64,000 nt of DNA from Flagellimonas_B algarum (GTDB lineage: Bacteria; Bacteroidota; Bacteroidia; Flavobacteriales; Flavobacteriaceae), in the NCBI RefSeq assembly GCF_040513375.1, contig NZ_JBEVTG010000002.1, positions 620,001 through 684,000 on the forward strand. The letters are read 5' to 3'. Below the pieces are notes generated by a model, which did not search any database, was not told where the DNA came from, and saw nothing but the letters and a program-made list of their open reading frames with translations. A program made the translations under genes and the position numbers. Shown here one piece after another: positions 7,843 through 15,764 of this stretch (positions are counted from its first letter, which is position 1; the number at the start of each line of letters is the position of its first letter).

Positions 7843-8886
7843 TTATCGCTTGATTTTCTGCTGATTAAGCCATCGGATGTATGGTACTTTATTTCGGTTG
7901 TGCTGCTCATTGGTGGCCGCGAACTTGTGGTAACCAAAGTTGGTTACATCCACAACGAAGTACAAATAATCGTGTTTTTCCGCATTGAGTACCGCATTCA
8001 ATGAAGAAATATCCGGCATAGTAATCGGCCCAGGGGGAACGCCTTTATACTTATAGGTATTGAAAGGGGAATCGATTTCCAAATCCCGGTACAATACCCT
8101 TTTGATAATGGTATCATAATTACCCGTTTCCCTTTTGATCGCAAAGATGACGGTAGGGTCTGCTTGCAACAACATCCCTTTTCGGATGCGGTTCAAATAG
8201 ACGCCCGCTACCCGTGGGCGCTCATCCACTTTGGCCGTTTCTTTTTGTACGATGGCCGCCAGTGCCGATACTTCAACCGGTGAAAGTCCAGCGCTTTCGG
8301 CTTTTTCCTTCCTTTCAGGGTTCCAATACCGTTGGTACTCTTTGAGCATTCTATCGCGAAAACCATCGGCATCGGTATTCCAGAAAAGCTCATAGGTGTT
8401 CGGAAGGTACATGGCCAGTTGCGAATCGGTATTAAATCCGTTCGCTTCGAGAAATCCTTCATCGGAAAAGGCACTGACCAAGCTAGAGCTGTCCGCCTCG
8501 ATTTGAGAGGCAATACGACCGGCAAGATCATAGATATTGGTTTGATTGTTGAACGAAACCTTTACCGGTACGTTGCCGCTTCGAAGTGCGTTCACCAGTT
8601 CGTTGTTGTTCATATCCTTCGTGATACGGAATCTCCCTCCTTTGATATTATCGATATATCCTTTACGCTGGGCAACCGCTTCGAAGGTATCCCAATCGGT
8701 AATCAGTGGCTCCAATTGTGATTTGACTTCATTGAAATCGGCATCCGAAGGAATAAACAAGAAGGCTTCCTCATTTGAAAACGAGGTATTCGGCGTAAAA
8801 ATGGCCGAATAGATCTTAAAGGCGATAAAAGCACATACCAGCAAACCCAATAGGGCCGTCGCCCAAACCACGCGTTTTAAATTCAT
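7843..8886 (-). CDS. mltG: MltG, endolytic transglycosylase
   Basis: MltG is an inner-membrane lytic transglycosylase that cuts nascent glycan strands and so sets their length. The 347-residue sequence has one N-terminal membrane helix (about 6-28), a LysM-like region, and the YceG/MltG catalytic domain with AAIVQKETA (catalytic Glu), then RVAGVYLNRIRKGMLLQADP and the closing YKGVPPGPITMP motif. Length agrees with the family. Its start overlaps the upstream GNAT gene by 4 bp (ATGA type), so dapF, the GNAT gene and mltG form one operon. Confidence 0.95.
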   Translation of the reverse strand: MNLKRVVWATALLGLLVCAFIAFKIYSAIFTPNTSFSNEEAFLFIPSDADFNEVKSQLEPLITDWDTFEAVAQRKGYIDNIKGGRFRITKDMNNNELVNALRSGNVPVKVSFNNQTNIYDLAGRIASQIEADSSSLVSAFSDEGFLEANGFNTDSQLAMYLPNTYELFWNTDADGFRDRMLKEYQRYWNPERKEKAESAGLSPVEVSALAAIVQKETAKVDERPRVAGVYLNRIRKGMLLQADPTVIFAIKRETGNYDTIIKRVLYRDLEIDSPFNTYKYKGVPPGPITMPDISSLNAVLNAEKHDYLYFVVDVTNFGYHKFAATNEQHNRNKVPYIRWLNQQKIKR

Positions 8887-9410
8887 CCGTTTCGAAATTT
8901 TTGATACAATAATTCATCCTTGAAACCGGAACCGGACCGGACCCATTCTTTCTTGGTTCCACCATGGGTAAAACCCATTTTTGCGAAGAGATGCAAGCTG
9001 CGCTGATTGTCTTCCAAGATATTCGCATAGACCTGGTTCATATCGAGAACTGCAAAGGCATAGTCCGTTACCAAACCGATGGCTTCACCTCCGACTCCCT
9101 GGTTCCGTTGGGCTTCTTCCAAAACGACAATTCCCAAGCCGACGCGTTTGTTTCTCGGGTCGAAATCAAAGAGGTCGATCAATCCGATAAGTCCGCTTTC
9201 TTTGGTACAAATACCCAAACGCAATTGTTTGACTTCATAGATGTCACGATGGGCATGCTTTAGATACTCTCGCAGCACCCCTTTGGAATATGGGGTCACG
9301 GTACCGCTCAATTCCCAAATCGCGGTATCGTTTTCCAGTTGGTACAGGAAATCGAGGTCAGCGGGTTCCAAAGCGCGAAGAAAGCAATATGTTCCGTTCA
9401 ACAAGGGCAT
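8883..9410 (-). CDS. GNAT family N-acetyltransferase (RimJ/RimL-like)
   Basis: The 175-residue protein belongs to the acetyltransferase_3 group: RALEPADLDFLYQLENDTAIW at the N-terminus is typical, as are LGIVVLEEAQRNQGVGGEAI for acetyl-CoA binding and VYANILEDNQRSLHLFAKMGF near the end. Members of this group acetylate protein N-termini, spermidine or other amines; the substrate here cannot be told. It overlaps dapF by 13 bp at its start and mltG by 4 bp at its end, so it is clearly translated as part of the dapF operon. Confidence 0.87.
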   Translation of the reverse strand: MPLLNGTYCFLRALEPADLDFLYQLENDTAIWELSGTVTPYSKGVLREYLKHAHRDIYEVKQLRLGICTKESGLIGLIDLFDFDPRNKRVGLGIVVLEEAQRNQGVGGEAIGLVTDYAFAVLDMNQVYANILEDNQRSLHLFAKMGFTHGGTKKEWVRSGSGFKDELLYQKFRNG

Positions 9411-10192
9411 GTGACCTCTCCTTTAAATACGAATTCCGCTTTTCCGATCAAATGCACGTCGGTGTAGACCCCGTTCTTTTTGAGAAAAGTAACTTCCAAA
9501 TCCCCGCCCTGGGTCGCAATCGCCACCCGATTCGCATCGGTATGGTTGGCGTGGTGCATTGCCAAAGCTACTGCGGTTACCCCCGTTCCGCAAGACAAGG
9601 TCTCGTCTTCGACACCCCGTTCATAGGTACGCATGGCGAACGCATCGTCCGATCGGCTTTTGACGAAATTGATATTACTGCCTGCCTTTCCGTACATGCC
9701 GTACCGCAATCGGGCTCCCTCTTTTTTCACATCCATGGTTTCGAGGTCCTTGACGAACTGCACATGATGCGGTGAACCGGTATCCAAAAAGAAGCATTTC
9801 CCCTTTTGCTTGACTTCAGGAACGTCGATCATCTGCAGGGTGACGGTCCGGTCTGAAATCGAAGCGTGATGCATGCCATCAATGGCCCTGAATCGGGTTT
9901 CACCGGAAATGACCCCAAGGTCGTTCGCGAAGGCCACGATACAGCGCCCGCCATTACCACACATCGTACTCTGATGGCCGTCGGAATTGAAATACACCAT
10001 ATGGAAATCGGCCTCTTCATCCGATTCCAAAAGGATCAACCCATCAGCACCGATTCCAAAGCGACGATCGCATAAGGCCTTGACCGTTGCGGTGTCGTCA
10101 TGGGGAAAGCGCCCATCCCGGTTATCGATCAATATAAAATCGTTCCCCGTACCTTGGTATTTGTAAAATTGGAAGTTTTGCGGCCTTGACAT
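9398..10192 (-). CDS. dapF: DapF, diaminopimelate epimerase
   Basis: DapF interconverts LL- and meso-diaminopimelate, giving the cross-linking amino acid of peptidoglycan and the precursor of lysine. Both catalytic cysteines are present in their motifs: MCGNGGRC with Cys78 and LSCGTGVTAVA with Cys201, and the N-terminal YKYQGTGNDFI is typical. The protein has 264 residues; the first eight (MSRPQNFQ) are a small extension before the usual start, but ATG 10192 is the only nearby start codon. It heads an operon with a GNAT gene and mltG, joining two cell-wall functions. Confidence 0.97.
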   Translation of the reverse strand: MSRPQNFQFYKYQGTGNDFILIDNRDGRFPHDDTATVKALCDRRFGIGADGLILLESDEEADFHMVYFNSDGHQSTMCGNGGRCIVAFANDLGVISGETRFRAIDGMHHASISDRTVTLQMIDVPEVKQKGKCFFLDTGSPHHVQFVKDLETMDVKKEGARLRYGMYGKAGSNINFVKSRSDDAFAMRTYERGVEDETLSCGTGVTAVALAMHHANHTDANRVAIATQGGDLEVTFLKKNGVYTDVHLIGKAEFVFKGEVTCPC

Positions 10193-10314
10193 CCGTCAAA
10201 GATAGCATATTCTTTAAGGATTCTTTTGCAGTTAAAAACGCGTTAAACTGTTAAAATCAGAATTTTTTTAAGACTACTTTTAGGTAGCTGAATGATAATA
10301 TAATTGAACTGAAT

Positions 10315-11712
10315 ATGAAACGAACAGCAGGCGTATTCGCCGTAGCACTTTTAGCGGGTGCATTCACCCTCGGTGCTTATAAGATCTTCTTCGAGAAAGA
10401 GAACATCACCTATGTTCCCCAGCAAGACCAAACCCCTTTCCTAACCGCCAGCAATCGTAGTGCCTCGGCCGCAGGAGCGGGAATCAATGAGATCGATTTT
10501 ACCTTGGCAGCGGAAAAGACCGTCAACGCCGTGGTACACGTGAAAAATGTGACCAACAGTCGCAGCAGAAATAGTATCGCCGAATTTTTCTATGGATCCG
10601 AAGGTAGTCAGCGGCCCCAAATCGGAACGGGGTCTGGGGTAATCATTTCCCCTGATGGCTTCATCGTGACCAACAACCACGTCATTGCCAAGGCGAACAG
10701 TCTTGAAGTGACCTTGAACAACAATAAGAGTTATGACGCCGAAGTGGTCGGGGCCGATCCGACCTCCGACATCGCCCTATTGAAAATCGATGTGGACGGC
10801 GCCCTCCCCTATTTGGCCTTTGGGGATTCGGACAATGCCCGCATCGGGGAATGGGTCTTGGCCGTCGGCAACCCGTTCAATCTCACCTCAACGGTGACCG
10901 CCGGAATCGTCAGTGCCAAGGCGCGTTCGATATCTCCGGGTCGCAACCAATCGTTCATCCAGACCGATGCAGCTGTCAATCCTGGAAACAGTGGCGGTGC
11001 CTTGGTCAATACCAATGGGGATCTGATCGGAATCAATACGGCCATCACCTCACAGACCGGCTCCTATGTCGGATACTCCTTCGCGGTACCAAGTAATATT
11101 GCCAAGAAAGTAGTCGATGACCTGCTTGAATTCGGGAACGTTCAAAAAGGGATTTTGGGTATCTCAGCGGCCAATACCAGCTCTCGGGAAGCCAAAGAAT
11201 TGGGCCTTGATGAAATCGAAGGGGTCTATGTGGCTGCCGTTGAAGAGGGCTCAGGTGCCGATGACGCCGGATTATTGGAAGGGGATATCATCAAACAGAT
11301 CGATAATATCAGTGTCAGGAAATTCTCGGAACTGACCGGTTACCTCTCTTCGAAACGACCCGGCAACCAAGTGGACGTAAGTGTAGAAAGAGATGGGAAA
11401 CGCCTTGTTTTTCCAGTCGTGTTGAGAAAGACACAAAGTTTGGAAGTCCCGAACATGAACCTTTGGGTCAAGAACCTGACCAAAGAAGATCAAAAGGATT
11501 TTGGGATCGATGAAGGGGTCAAGATCATAGCGGTACCGGAGATTTACCGTTCTTATGGGATGGTCGGTAAGGTCATCGTTGCCGTTGACGGAAAGGAAAT
11601 CGAGAACATCGACGATGCCAATGAGGTGTTTTCGAAAATTTCGAGATACGACACGACCAGTATTACAACGATCGACAAAAACGGCGAGAAGGAACGCCTC
11701 ATTTTCCAGTAA
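10315..11712 (+). CDS. DegQ/HtrA family periplasmic serine protease
   Basis: The 465-residue protein is an HtrA-type protease for quality control in the periplasm. A signal anchor (about 5-24) is followed by the trypsin-like domain with the complete triad: His122 in NNHVIA, Asp152 in TSDIALL and Ser226 in GNSGGAL. Two PDZ domains follow (about 275-360 and 370-460), of which the second is diverged. Length and order agree with DegP/DegQ. It is monocistronic: 122 bp of AT-rich sequence upstream with TACTTTTA at 10275-10282 as possible -7 element, and a strong terminator directly downstream. Confidence 0.93.
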   Translation: MKRTAGVFAVALLAGAFTLGAYKIFFEKENITYVPQQDQTPFLTASNRSASAAGAGINEIDFTLAAEKTVNAVVHVKNVTNSRSRNSIAEFFYGSEGSQRPQIGTGSGVIISPDGFIVTNNHVIAKANSLEVTLNNNKSYDAEVVGADPTSDIALLKIDVDGALPYLAFGDSDNARIGEWVLAVGNPFNLTSTVTAGIVSAKARSISPGRNQSFIQTDAAVNPGNSGGALVNTNGDLIGINTAITSQTGSYVGYSFAVPSNIAKKVVDDLLEFGNVQKGILGISAANTSSREAKELGLDEIEGVYVAAVEEGSGADDAGLLEGDIIKQIDNISVRKFSELTGYLSSKRPGNQVDVSVERDGKRLVFPVVLRKTQSLEVPNMNLWVKNLTKEDQKDFGIDEGVKIIAVPEIYRSYGMVGKVIVAVDGKEIENIDDANEVFSKISRYDTTSITTIDKNGEKERLIFQ

Positions 11713-11730
11713 GGAATACCAAAAGGAAAC

Positions 11731-11756
11731 AACGCCCCACAACGGGGCGTTTTTTT
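11731..11756 (+). terminator. Rho-independent terminator after degQ
   Basis: AACGCCCC pairs with GGGGCGTT over eight base pairs around the loop ACAAC, followed by a run of T. It lies 18 bp after the degQ stop. Confidence 0.93.
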
Positions 11757-11790
11757 ATAGCAAACCTTTTACGAAAACGTTTGAAATATC

Positions 11791-11798
11791 TAATTTTG
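11791..11798 (+). promoter_or_regulatory. -7 element (TAATTTTG) for the GAPDH gene
   Basis: TAATTTTG is an exact TAnnTTTG match, 31 bp before the GAPDH ATG and just after the degQ terminator. The expected TTG is absent at 19-20 bp upstream (TTA there). Confidence 0.62.
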
Positions 11799-11829
11799 CG
11801 CAAAATTTTAAACAACCTGCAACCCAGTT

Positions 11830-13278
11830 ATGAGCGATACCAACGCCTACGAAAAAGAACTTGCTTTTCAAGCTGACCGAAGAAAAGCCACGACCGAATT
11901 CATCAAGATCATCAGCGACTTGTGGTACGACAAAGCCATCGAAGTGGTCTTGTTCAAAAACCAAGTCATCGACCGCAACGTCAGTGACATCATCAATTTG
12001 CACGAATACGCCGGCGAGTTCGTCCAAAAACCGATTTCCATTTTCGATTCCGTTGAAATCCTAAGGGCGGTGAACGATATCAACCTGCCCCCCGCGAAAC
12101 TTGATATCGGAAAACTGACCTACGAATACCATTCGCAGGATAGTGGTCATCTGAATGTCAAGGCCTTCGTTCTAGACAAGCTGAAAGACGCCCAGACCAC
12201 CAAATCGATCAAACCCAAGGACGTAGTACTCTATGGCTTCGGTCGTATCGGTCGCCTCCTGGCCCGTGAACTCATGGCCAAAACCGGAAAGGGCAACCAG
12301 TTGCGACTGCGAGCGGTCGTTACCCGTGGGGCGATAACCGCTGAAATCCTTGAAAAAAGGGCCGCCTTGTTGCGCACCGATTCCGTTCATGGGCAATTCA
12401 GCGGAACGGTCGAAATCGATACCGCGAACAATGCCTTGCAGATCAACGGGACCACGGTTTATTTCATCAGTGCCGATCAACCTGAAGACATCGATTATAC
12501 CCAATATGGCATCTTGAACGCCTTGATCATCGATAATACCGGGGCATTTCGTGATAAGAACGCCTTATCACGCCACTTGGTGGCCAAAGGGGCAAGCCGG
12601 GTATTATTGACCGCACCGGGTAAGGAAGTACCGAATATCGTACATGGGGTCAACCACTCGGAATACAATCCGGATAAAACGAAAATATTTTCGGCCGCTT
12701 CCTGCACGACCAATGCCATAACTCCGGTATTGAAGGTTATCGACGATTCGTTGGGCATCAACAAAGGCCATTTGGAGACCATCCATGCCTACACCAACGA
12801 TCAGAATTTGGTCGATAACATGCATAAGAAATACCGCCGTGGCCGAGCGGCCGGTTTGAACATGGTCATCACTGAAACCGGTGCGGGCAAAGCCGTTGCA
12901 AAGGCCCTTCCGGCCTTAGACGGAAAGTTGACCTCGAACGCCATTCGAGTGCCCGTGCCCAACGGCTCCTTGGCGATCTTGAACTTGGAAGTCGAGAACA
13001 AAACCTCGATCGAAGCGGTGAATACCATTTTGAAAAAGTATGCCTTAGAGGGCGATTTGGTCGAACAGATCAAGTATTCCTTGAGTAACGAACTGGTTTC
13101 TTCGGATATCGTAGGGGCTTCGGCACCCTCTATTTACGATAGTAAGGCCACCATTGTATCCGCTGATGGCAAAAACATCGTACTTTATGTATGGTACGAC
13201 AACGAATATGGATATTCACACCAAGTAATCCGTTTGGCCAAGTATATCGCCAAAGTCAGACGATTCACTTACTATTAG
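11830..13278 (+). CDS. Glyceraldehyde-3-phosphate dehydrogenase, long Bacteroidota form
   Basis: GAPDH converts glyceraldehyde 3-phosphate to 1,3-bisphosphoglycerate in glycolysis or the reverse in gluconeogenesis. The NAD-binding fingerprint GFGRIGR sits at 136-142 and the catalytic Cys292 in SAASCTTN, with WYDNEYGYSHQV near the C-terminus. At 482 residues it is about 145 longer than common GapA: the first 125 residues form a helical extension with no motif I recognise. Such long GAPDHs occur across Flavobacteriia, and a second, normal-length gene is usually elsewhere; whether this one is catabolic, anabolic or regulatory cannot be told here. It is monocistronic. Confidence 0.92.
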   Translation: MSDTNAYEKELAFQADRRKATTEFIKIISDLWYDKAIEVVLFKNQVIDRNVSDIINLHEYAGEFVQKPISIFDSVEILRAVNDINLPPAKLDIGKLTYEYHSQDSGHLNVKAFVLDKLKDAQTTKSIKPKDVVLYGFGRIGRLLARELMAKTGKGNQLRLRAVVTRGAITAEILEKRAALLRTDSVHGQFSGTVEIDTANNALQINGTTVYFISADQPEDIDYTQYGILNALIIDNTGAFRDKNALSRHLVAKGASRVLLTAPGKEVPNIVHGVNHSEYNPDKTKIFSAASCTTNAITPVLKVIDDSLGINKGHLETIHAYTNDQNLVDNMHKKYRRGRAAGLNMVITETGAGKAVAKALPALDGKLTSNAIRVPVPNGSLAILNLEVENKTSIEAVNTILKKYALEGDLVEQIKYSLSNELVSSDIVGASAPSIYDSKATIVSADGKNIVLYVWYDNEYGYSHQVIRLAKYIAKVRRFTYY

Positions 13279-13297
13279 ACCGAATTTCGGTATTGAC

Positions 13298-13328
13298 TTT
13301 GGTGGTTTCCAATATTGGTTTAATTTCG
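13298..13328 (+). promoter_or_regulatory. Bacteroidota promoter (TTTG-N19-TAATTTCG)
   Basis: TTTG at 13298-13301 is separated by exactly 19 bp from TAATTTCG at 13321-13328, one mismatch from TAnnTTTG. It lies 35 bp before the coiled-coil gene and would drive the operon ending in trmD. Confidence 0.7.
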
Positions 13329-13363
13329 TCCTACCCTAAGTCAAGTAGTTAAGAATTATACCT

Positions 13364-13969
13364 ATGAAGAAAGCACTGCTGTTTTTTACAGTTTGTCTTG
13401 GTGTTTTGGTATCGACCAACGCACAAGAGAACACCACCGATCAGAAAGACACCACCATTAAAGGCCAGTTTGAGGAACTGATCCGAAAATCGGGCAATTA
13501 CCGGCAAGACGGACGACGCTATGAAGTCGTTCGTTTGATAGAATTGAACGCCCTGCAACAAAGTATTTCGGATTCGGTGGGCACGGCCAATAAAACCATT
13601 GGTGAACTGAAAGCCACCATTGCCGAAAATGAGACCGCCCTAAGTTCGTTGAACGCCAAACTCAGTGAAACGACCACGAATCTCAATCAGTTGACCCAAG
13701 AAAAGGACAGCATGTCTTTTTTCGGGGCCATGGTGTCGAAAGGGACCTATAAACTCATCGTATGGGGCATCATCTTCGCACTTCTGATTTCGTTGGTGTT
13801 GTTCATTTACAAATTCAGGAACAGCAATTACCTGACCAAACAAGCCAAGTTGGCCTTGAATGATCTGGAGGAGGAATTCGAACAACATCGAAGAAGGGCT
13901 TTGGAGCGCGAGCAAAAAGTCAGCCGACAGTTGCAAGACGAATTGAACAAGAACAAAAAAGGCGCTTGA
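13364..13969 (+). CDS. Coiled-coil membrane protein of unknown function, upstream of trmD
   Basis: I do not recognise a functional domain. The 201-residue product has a signal peptide ending near NAQ (residues 18-20), a predicted periplasmic coiled coil (about 60-115, rich in Glu, Leu, Thr and Asn), one membrane helix (about 126-147) and a charged cytoplasmic tail that is again helical (155-201, EEEFEQHRRRALEREQ). Genes like this, next to trmD in Flavobacteriaceae, are sometimes labelled tRNA (guanine-N1)-methyltransferase by transfer of the neighbour's name; nothing in the sequence supports that. It shares an operon with a GNAT gene (4-bp gap) and trmD. Confidence 0.78.
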   Translation: MKKALLFFTVCLGVLVSTNAQENTTDQKDTTIKGQFEELIRKSGNYRQDGRRYEVVRLIELNALQQSISDSVGTANKTIGELKATIAENETALSSLNAKLSETTTNLNQLTQEKDSMSFFGAMVSKGTYKLIVWGIIFALLISLVLFIYKFRNSNYLTKQAKLALNDLEEEFEQHRRRALEREQKVSRQLQDELNKNKKGA

Positions 13970-13973
13970 CCCC

Positions 13974-14429
13974 ATGGCTTCGATCCGTGTCGCCCGGGCC
14001 GGCCTTTCCGATTTGGATGCATTGGCGACCCTTTTCGATGCCTACCGGGTATTCTATGGGCAACCCAAAGACTTCGTCGCGGCCAAGGCCTTCATAAACG
14101 ACCGATTGTCAAAAGAAGACGCGGTCATCTTCATGGCATGGTCAGGCAAAACGGCGGTGGGATTTACCCAATTGTACCCCACTTTTTCTTCGGTTTCGAT
14201 GCAAGCCTTTTACATCTTGAACGATCTTTTCGTGCATCCTGACCATCGAAAAAAAGGAATCGGTGCCCTCTTGTTGGAAGCGGCACAGGCTTTCACCTCC
14301 CAAAACGGCATGAAAGGATTGGCCTTGGAAACCGCGAATGACAATCCCGCCCAAAAATTGTACGAACGGTTGGGGTGGAAAAAGGATACCGAATTCCTTC
14401 ACTACTTCTGGACCGCGACCAAAACCTGA
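13974..14429 (+). CDS. GNAT family N-acetyltransferase
   Basis: The 151-residue protein is a single GNAT domain. The acetyl-CoA site is LNDLFVHPDHRKKGIGALLL, followed by LALETANDNPAQKLYERLGW with the conserved N-x-x-A-x-x-L-Y motif at the end of the fold. It starts 4 bp after the preceding gene and 34 bp before trmD, so it is the middle gene of that operon. Substrate unknown. Confidence 0.87.
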   Translation: MASIRVARAGLSDLDALATLFDAYRVFYGQPKDFVAAKAFINDRLSKEDAVIFMAWSGKTAVGFTQLYPTFSSVSMQAFYILNDLFVHPDHRKKGIGALLLEAAQAFTSQNGMKGLALETANDNPAQKLYERLGWKKDTEFLHYFWTATKT

Positions 14430-14463
14430 GAAACCCGTACTTTTGGCCTCAAATTGAGAGCGT

Positions 14464-15159
14464 ATGCGCATTGACATCATCACCGTCTTGCCCGAATTGT
14501 TACGAAGTCCGTTTGAAGCGTCCATTTTAAAACGGGCCATCGACAAGGGGTTGGTCTCGGTGCACTTACACGACCTCAGAACCTTTGGGATCGGCAACTA
14601 CAAACAGGTCGACGATTACCAATTCGGCGGGGGTGCGGGTATGGTGCTCATGGCCGAACCCATCGATAGGTGCATCACCCAACTGCAAGACGCGCGTGAT
14701 TATGATGAAATCATTTACATGACCCCCGATGGGGAGCGCTTCGACCAAGGGATCGCGAATGCCTTGTCGTTAAAGGAAAACCTGATCGTGCTCTGCGGAC
14801 ATTACAAAGGGGTCGACCAACGCGTTAGGGACCGTTGGGTGACTCGGGAGCTTTCTATCGGCGATTACGTATTATCAGGCGGCGAACTAGCCGCGGCTGT
14901 GGTTTCGGATGCCTTAATCCGTTTGCTTCCGGGAGTGCTGAACGATGAAACCTCGGCGCTGACCGACACCTTCCAAGACGGCTTATTGGCCCCACCGGTC
15001 TATACACGGCCAGCGGAATACAAAGGCATGTCGGTACCCGAGGTGTTGACCAGTGGAAATTTCGCCAAGATCGAAGCTTGGCGCGAAGAACAGGCCCTGA
15101 AACGCACTGAGGAACGCCGACCTGATCTTTTGGATGGCCCGAATCCACCAAAAAAATGA
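14464..15159 (+). CDS. trmD: TrmD, tRNA (guanine37-N1)-methyltransferase
   Basis: TrmD methylates N1 of G37 next to the anticodon and prevents +1 frameshifting. The 231-residue sequence contains the deep-trefoil-knot SAM site: LCGHYKGVDQRV and SIGDYVLSGGELAA, with the N-terminal MRIDIITVLPELL and the C-terminal helical domain after YTRPAEYKG. The knot residues and the catalytic Asp in the LTDTFQDGLL region are present. rplS follows 109 bp later with its own promoter, so the usual trmD-rplS order is kept but rplS can be transcribed separately. Confidence 0.97.
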   Translation: MRIDIITVLPELLRSPFEASILKRAIDKGLVSVHLHDLRTFGIGNYKQVDDYQFGGGAGMVLMAEPIDRCITQLQDARDYDEIIYMTPDGERFDQGIANALSLKENLIVLCGHYKGVDQRVRDRWVTRELSIGDYVLSGGELAAAVVSDALIRLLPGVLNDETSALTDTFQDGLLAPPVYTRPAEYKGMSVPEVLTSGNFAKIEAWREEQALKRTEERRPDLLDGPNPPKK

Positions 15160-15168
15160 GCTACACTG

Positions 15169-15198
15169 TTGCGCATCCGAAAATAAGCACTAATTTTG
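15169..15198 (+). promoter_or_regulatory. Bacteroidota promoter for rplS (TTG-N19-TAATTTTG)
   Basis: TTG at 15169-15171 and an exact TAnnTTTG match (TAATTTTG, 15191-15198) are spaced by 19 bp. This gives a leader of about 65 nt before the rplS ATG at 15269. Confidence 0.8.
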
Positions 15199-15268
15199 CA
15201 ATCCGTTAGGATAAACCTCTGGTGATGGTCACGAATGTTTGTTCCGACATCATCCATAAAATGAGACC

Positions 15269-15619
15269 ATGGAATCGTTGATCAGTTTTGTAGAAAACGA
15301 ATTTGTACCAAAAAAAGAATTTCCGGATTTTTCTTCCGGTGACACCGTGACGGTGTATTACGAAATCAAGGAAGGTGAAAAAACCCGTACCCAGTTCTTT
15401 AAAGGCGTTGTGATCCAACGTAGGGGAAGCGGAGCCACCGAAACCTTTACCATCAGGAAAATGTCGGGTACCGTAGGCGTTGAGCGTATTTTCCCGATCA
15501 ACATGCCGGCCTTGCAGAAAATCGAGGTCAATAAGAAAGGAAAGGTCCGCAGGGCCCGTATCTTCTACTTTAGAAAATTGACCGGTAAGAAAGCTCGTAT
15601 CAAAGAGGTACGCTCCTAA
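15269..15619 (+). CDS. rplS: Ribosomal protein bL19
   Basis: bL19 binds the 50S face that joins the small subunit. The 116-residue sequence has the family hallmarks FSSGDTVTVYYEIKEGEKTR, QFFKGVVIQRRGSG, the RKMSGTVGVERIFPI core and the basic C-terminus LRKLTGKKARIKE-like. Length is normal. A promoter with good fit precedes it and a strong terminator follows at 15639, so it can be a single-gene unit behind trmD. Confidence 0.98.
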   Translation: MESLISFVENEFVPKKEFPDFSSGDTVTVYYEIKEGEKTRTQFFKGVVIQRRGSGATETFTIRKMSGTVGVERIFPINMPALQKIEVNKKGKVRRARIFYFRKLTGKKARIKEVRS

Positions 15620-15638
15620 GCCGGAACACATACCAATG

Positions 15639-15665
15639 AAAAGCCTGCCTTGTGCAGGCTTTTTT
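15639..15665 (+). terminator. Rho-independent terminator after rplS
   Basis: AAAAGCCTGC pairs with GCAGGCTTTT around the five-base loop CTTGT and is followed by further T residues. It closes the trmD/rplS transcripts. Confidence 0.95.
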
Positions 15666-15666
15666 C

Positions 15667-15688
15667 GTTATCAACAATTGTTAATAAC
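15667..15688. repeat. 22-bp near-perfect palindrome with DnaA-box-like halves
   Basis: The centre is AACAATTGTT; the arms extend to GTTAT and ATAAC with one mismatched pair (C/A), giving 22 bp. Each half reads as a relaxed DnaA box (TTATCAACA on plus, TTATTAACA on minus). A third related half, TTGTTGAT, lies at 15702-15709, the inverted copy of ATCAACAA at 15670-15677. The function is unknown. Confidence 0.5.
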
Positions 15689-15750
15689 CCCAGTTTATAA
15701 GTTGTTGATTTTAAAAGGGTTAGAAATTGCCGTTCGTAAGCAAATTATGC

Positions 15751-15758
15751 TACTTTTA
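15751..15758 (+). promoter_or_regulatory. Possible -7 element (TACTTTTA) of the small transcription unit
   Basis: TACTTTTA differs from TAnnTTTG only in its last base; TTG occurs at 15727-15729, 21 bp upstream. It would start a transcript near 15765, which would run to the terminator at 16102-16146. Confidence 0.4.
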
Positions 15759-15764
15759 TCAAAG

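Noticed and set aside
11731..11756. Inverted repeat after degQ as mobile-element end
   Set aside because: It is a short GC stem with a T-tract, a normal terminator; no transposase or target duplication is near.
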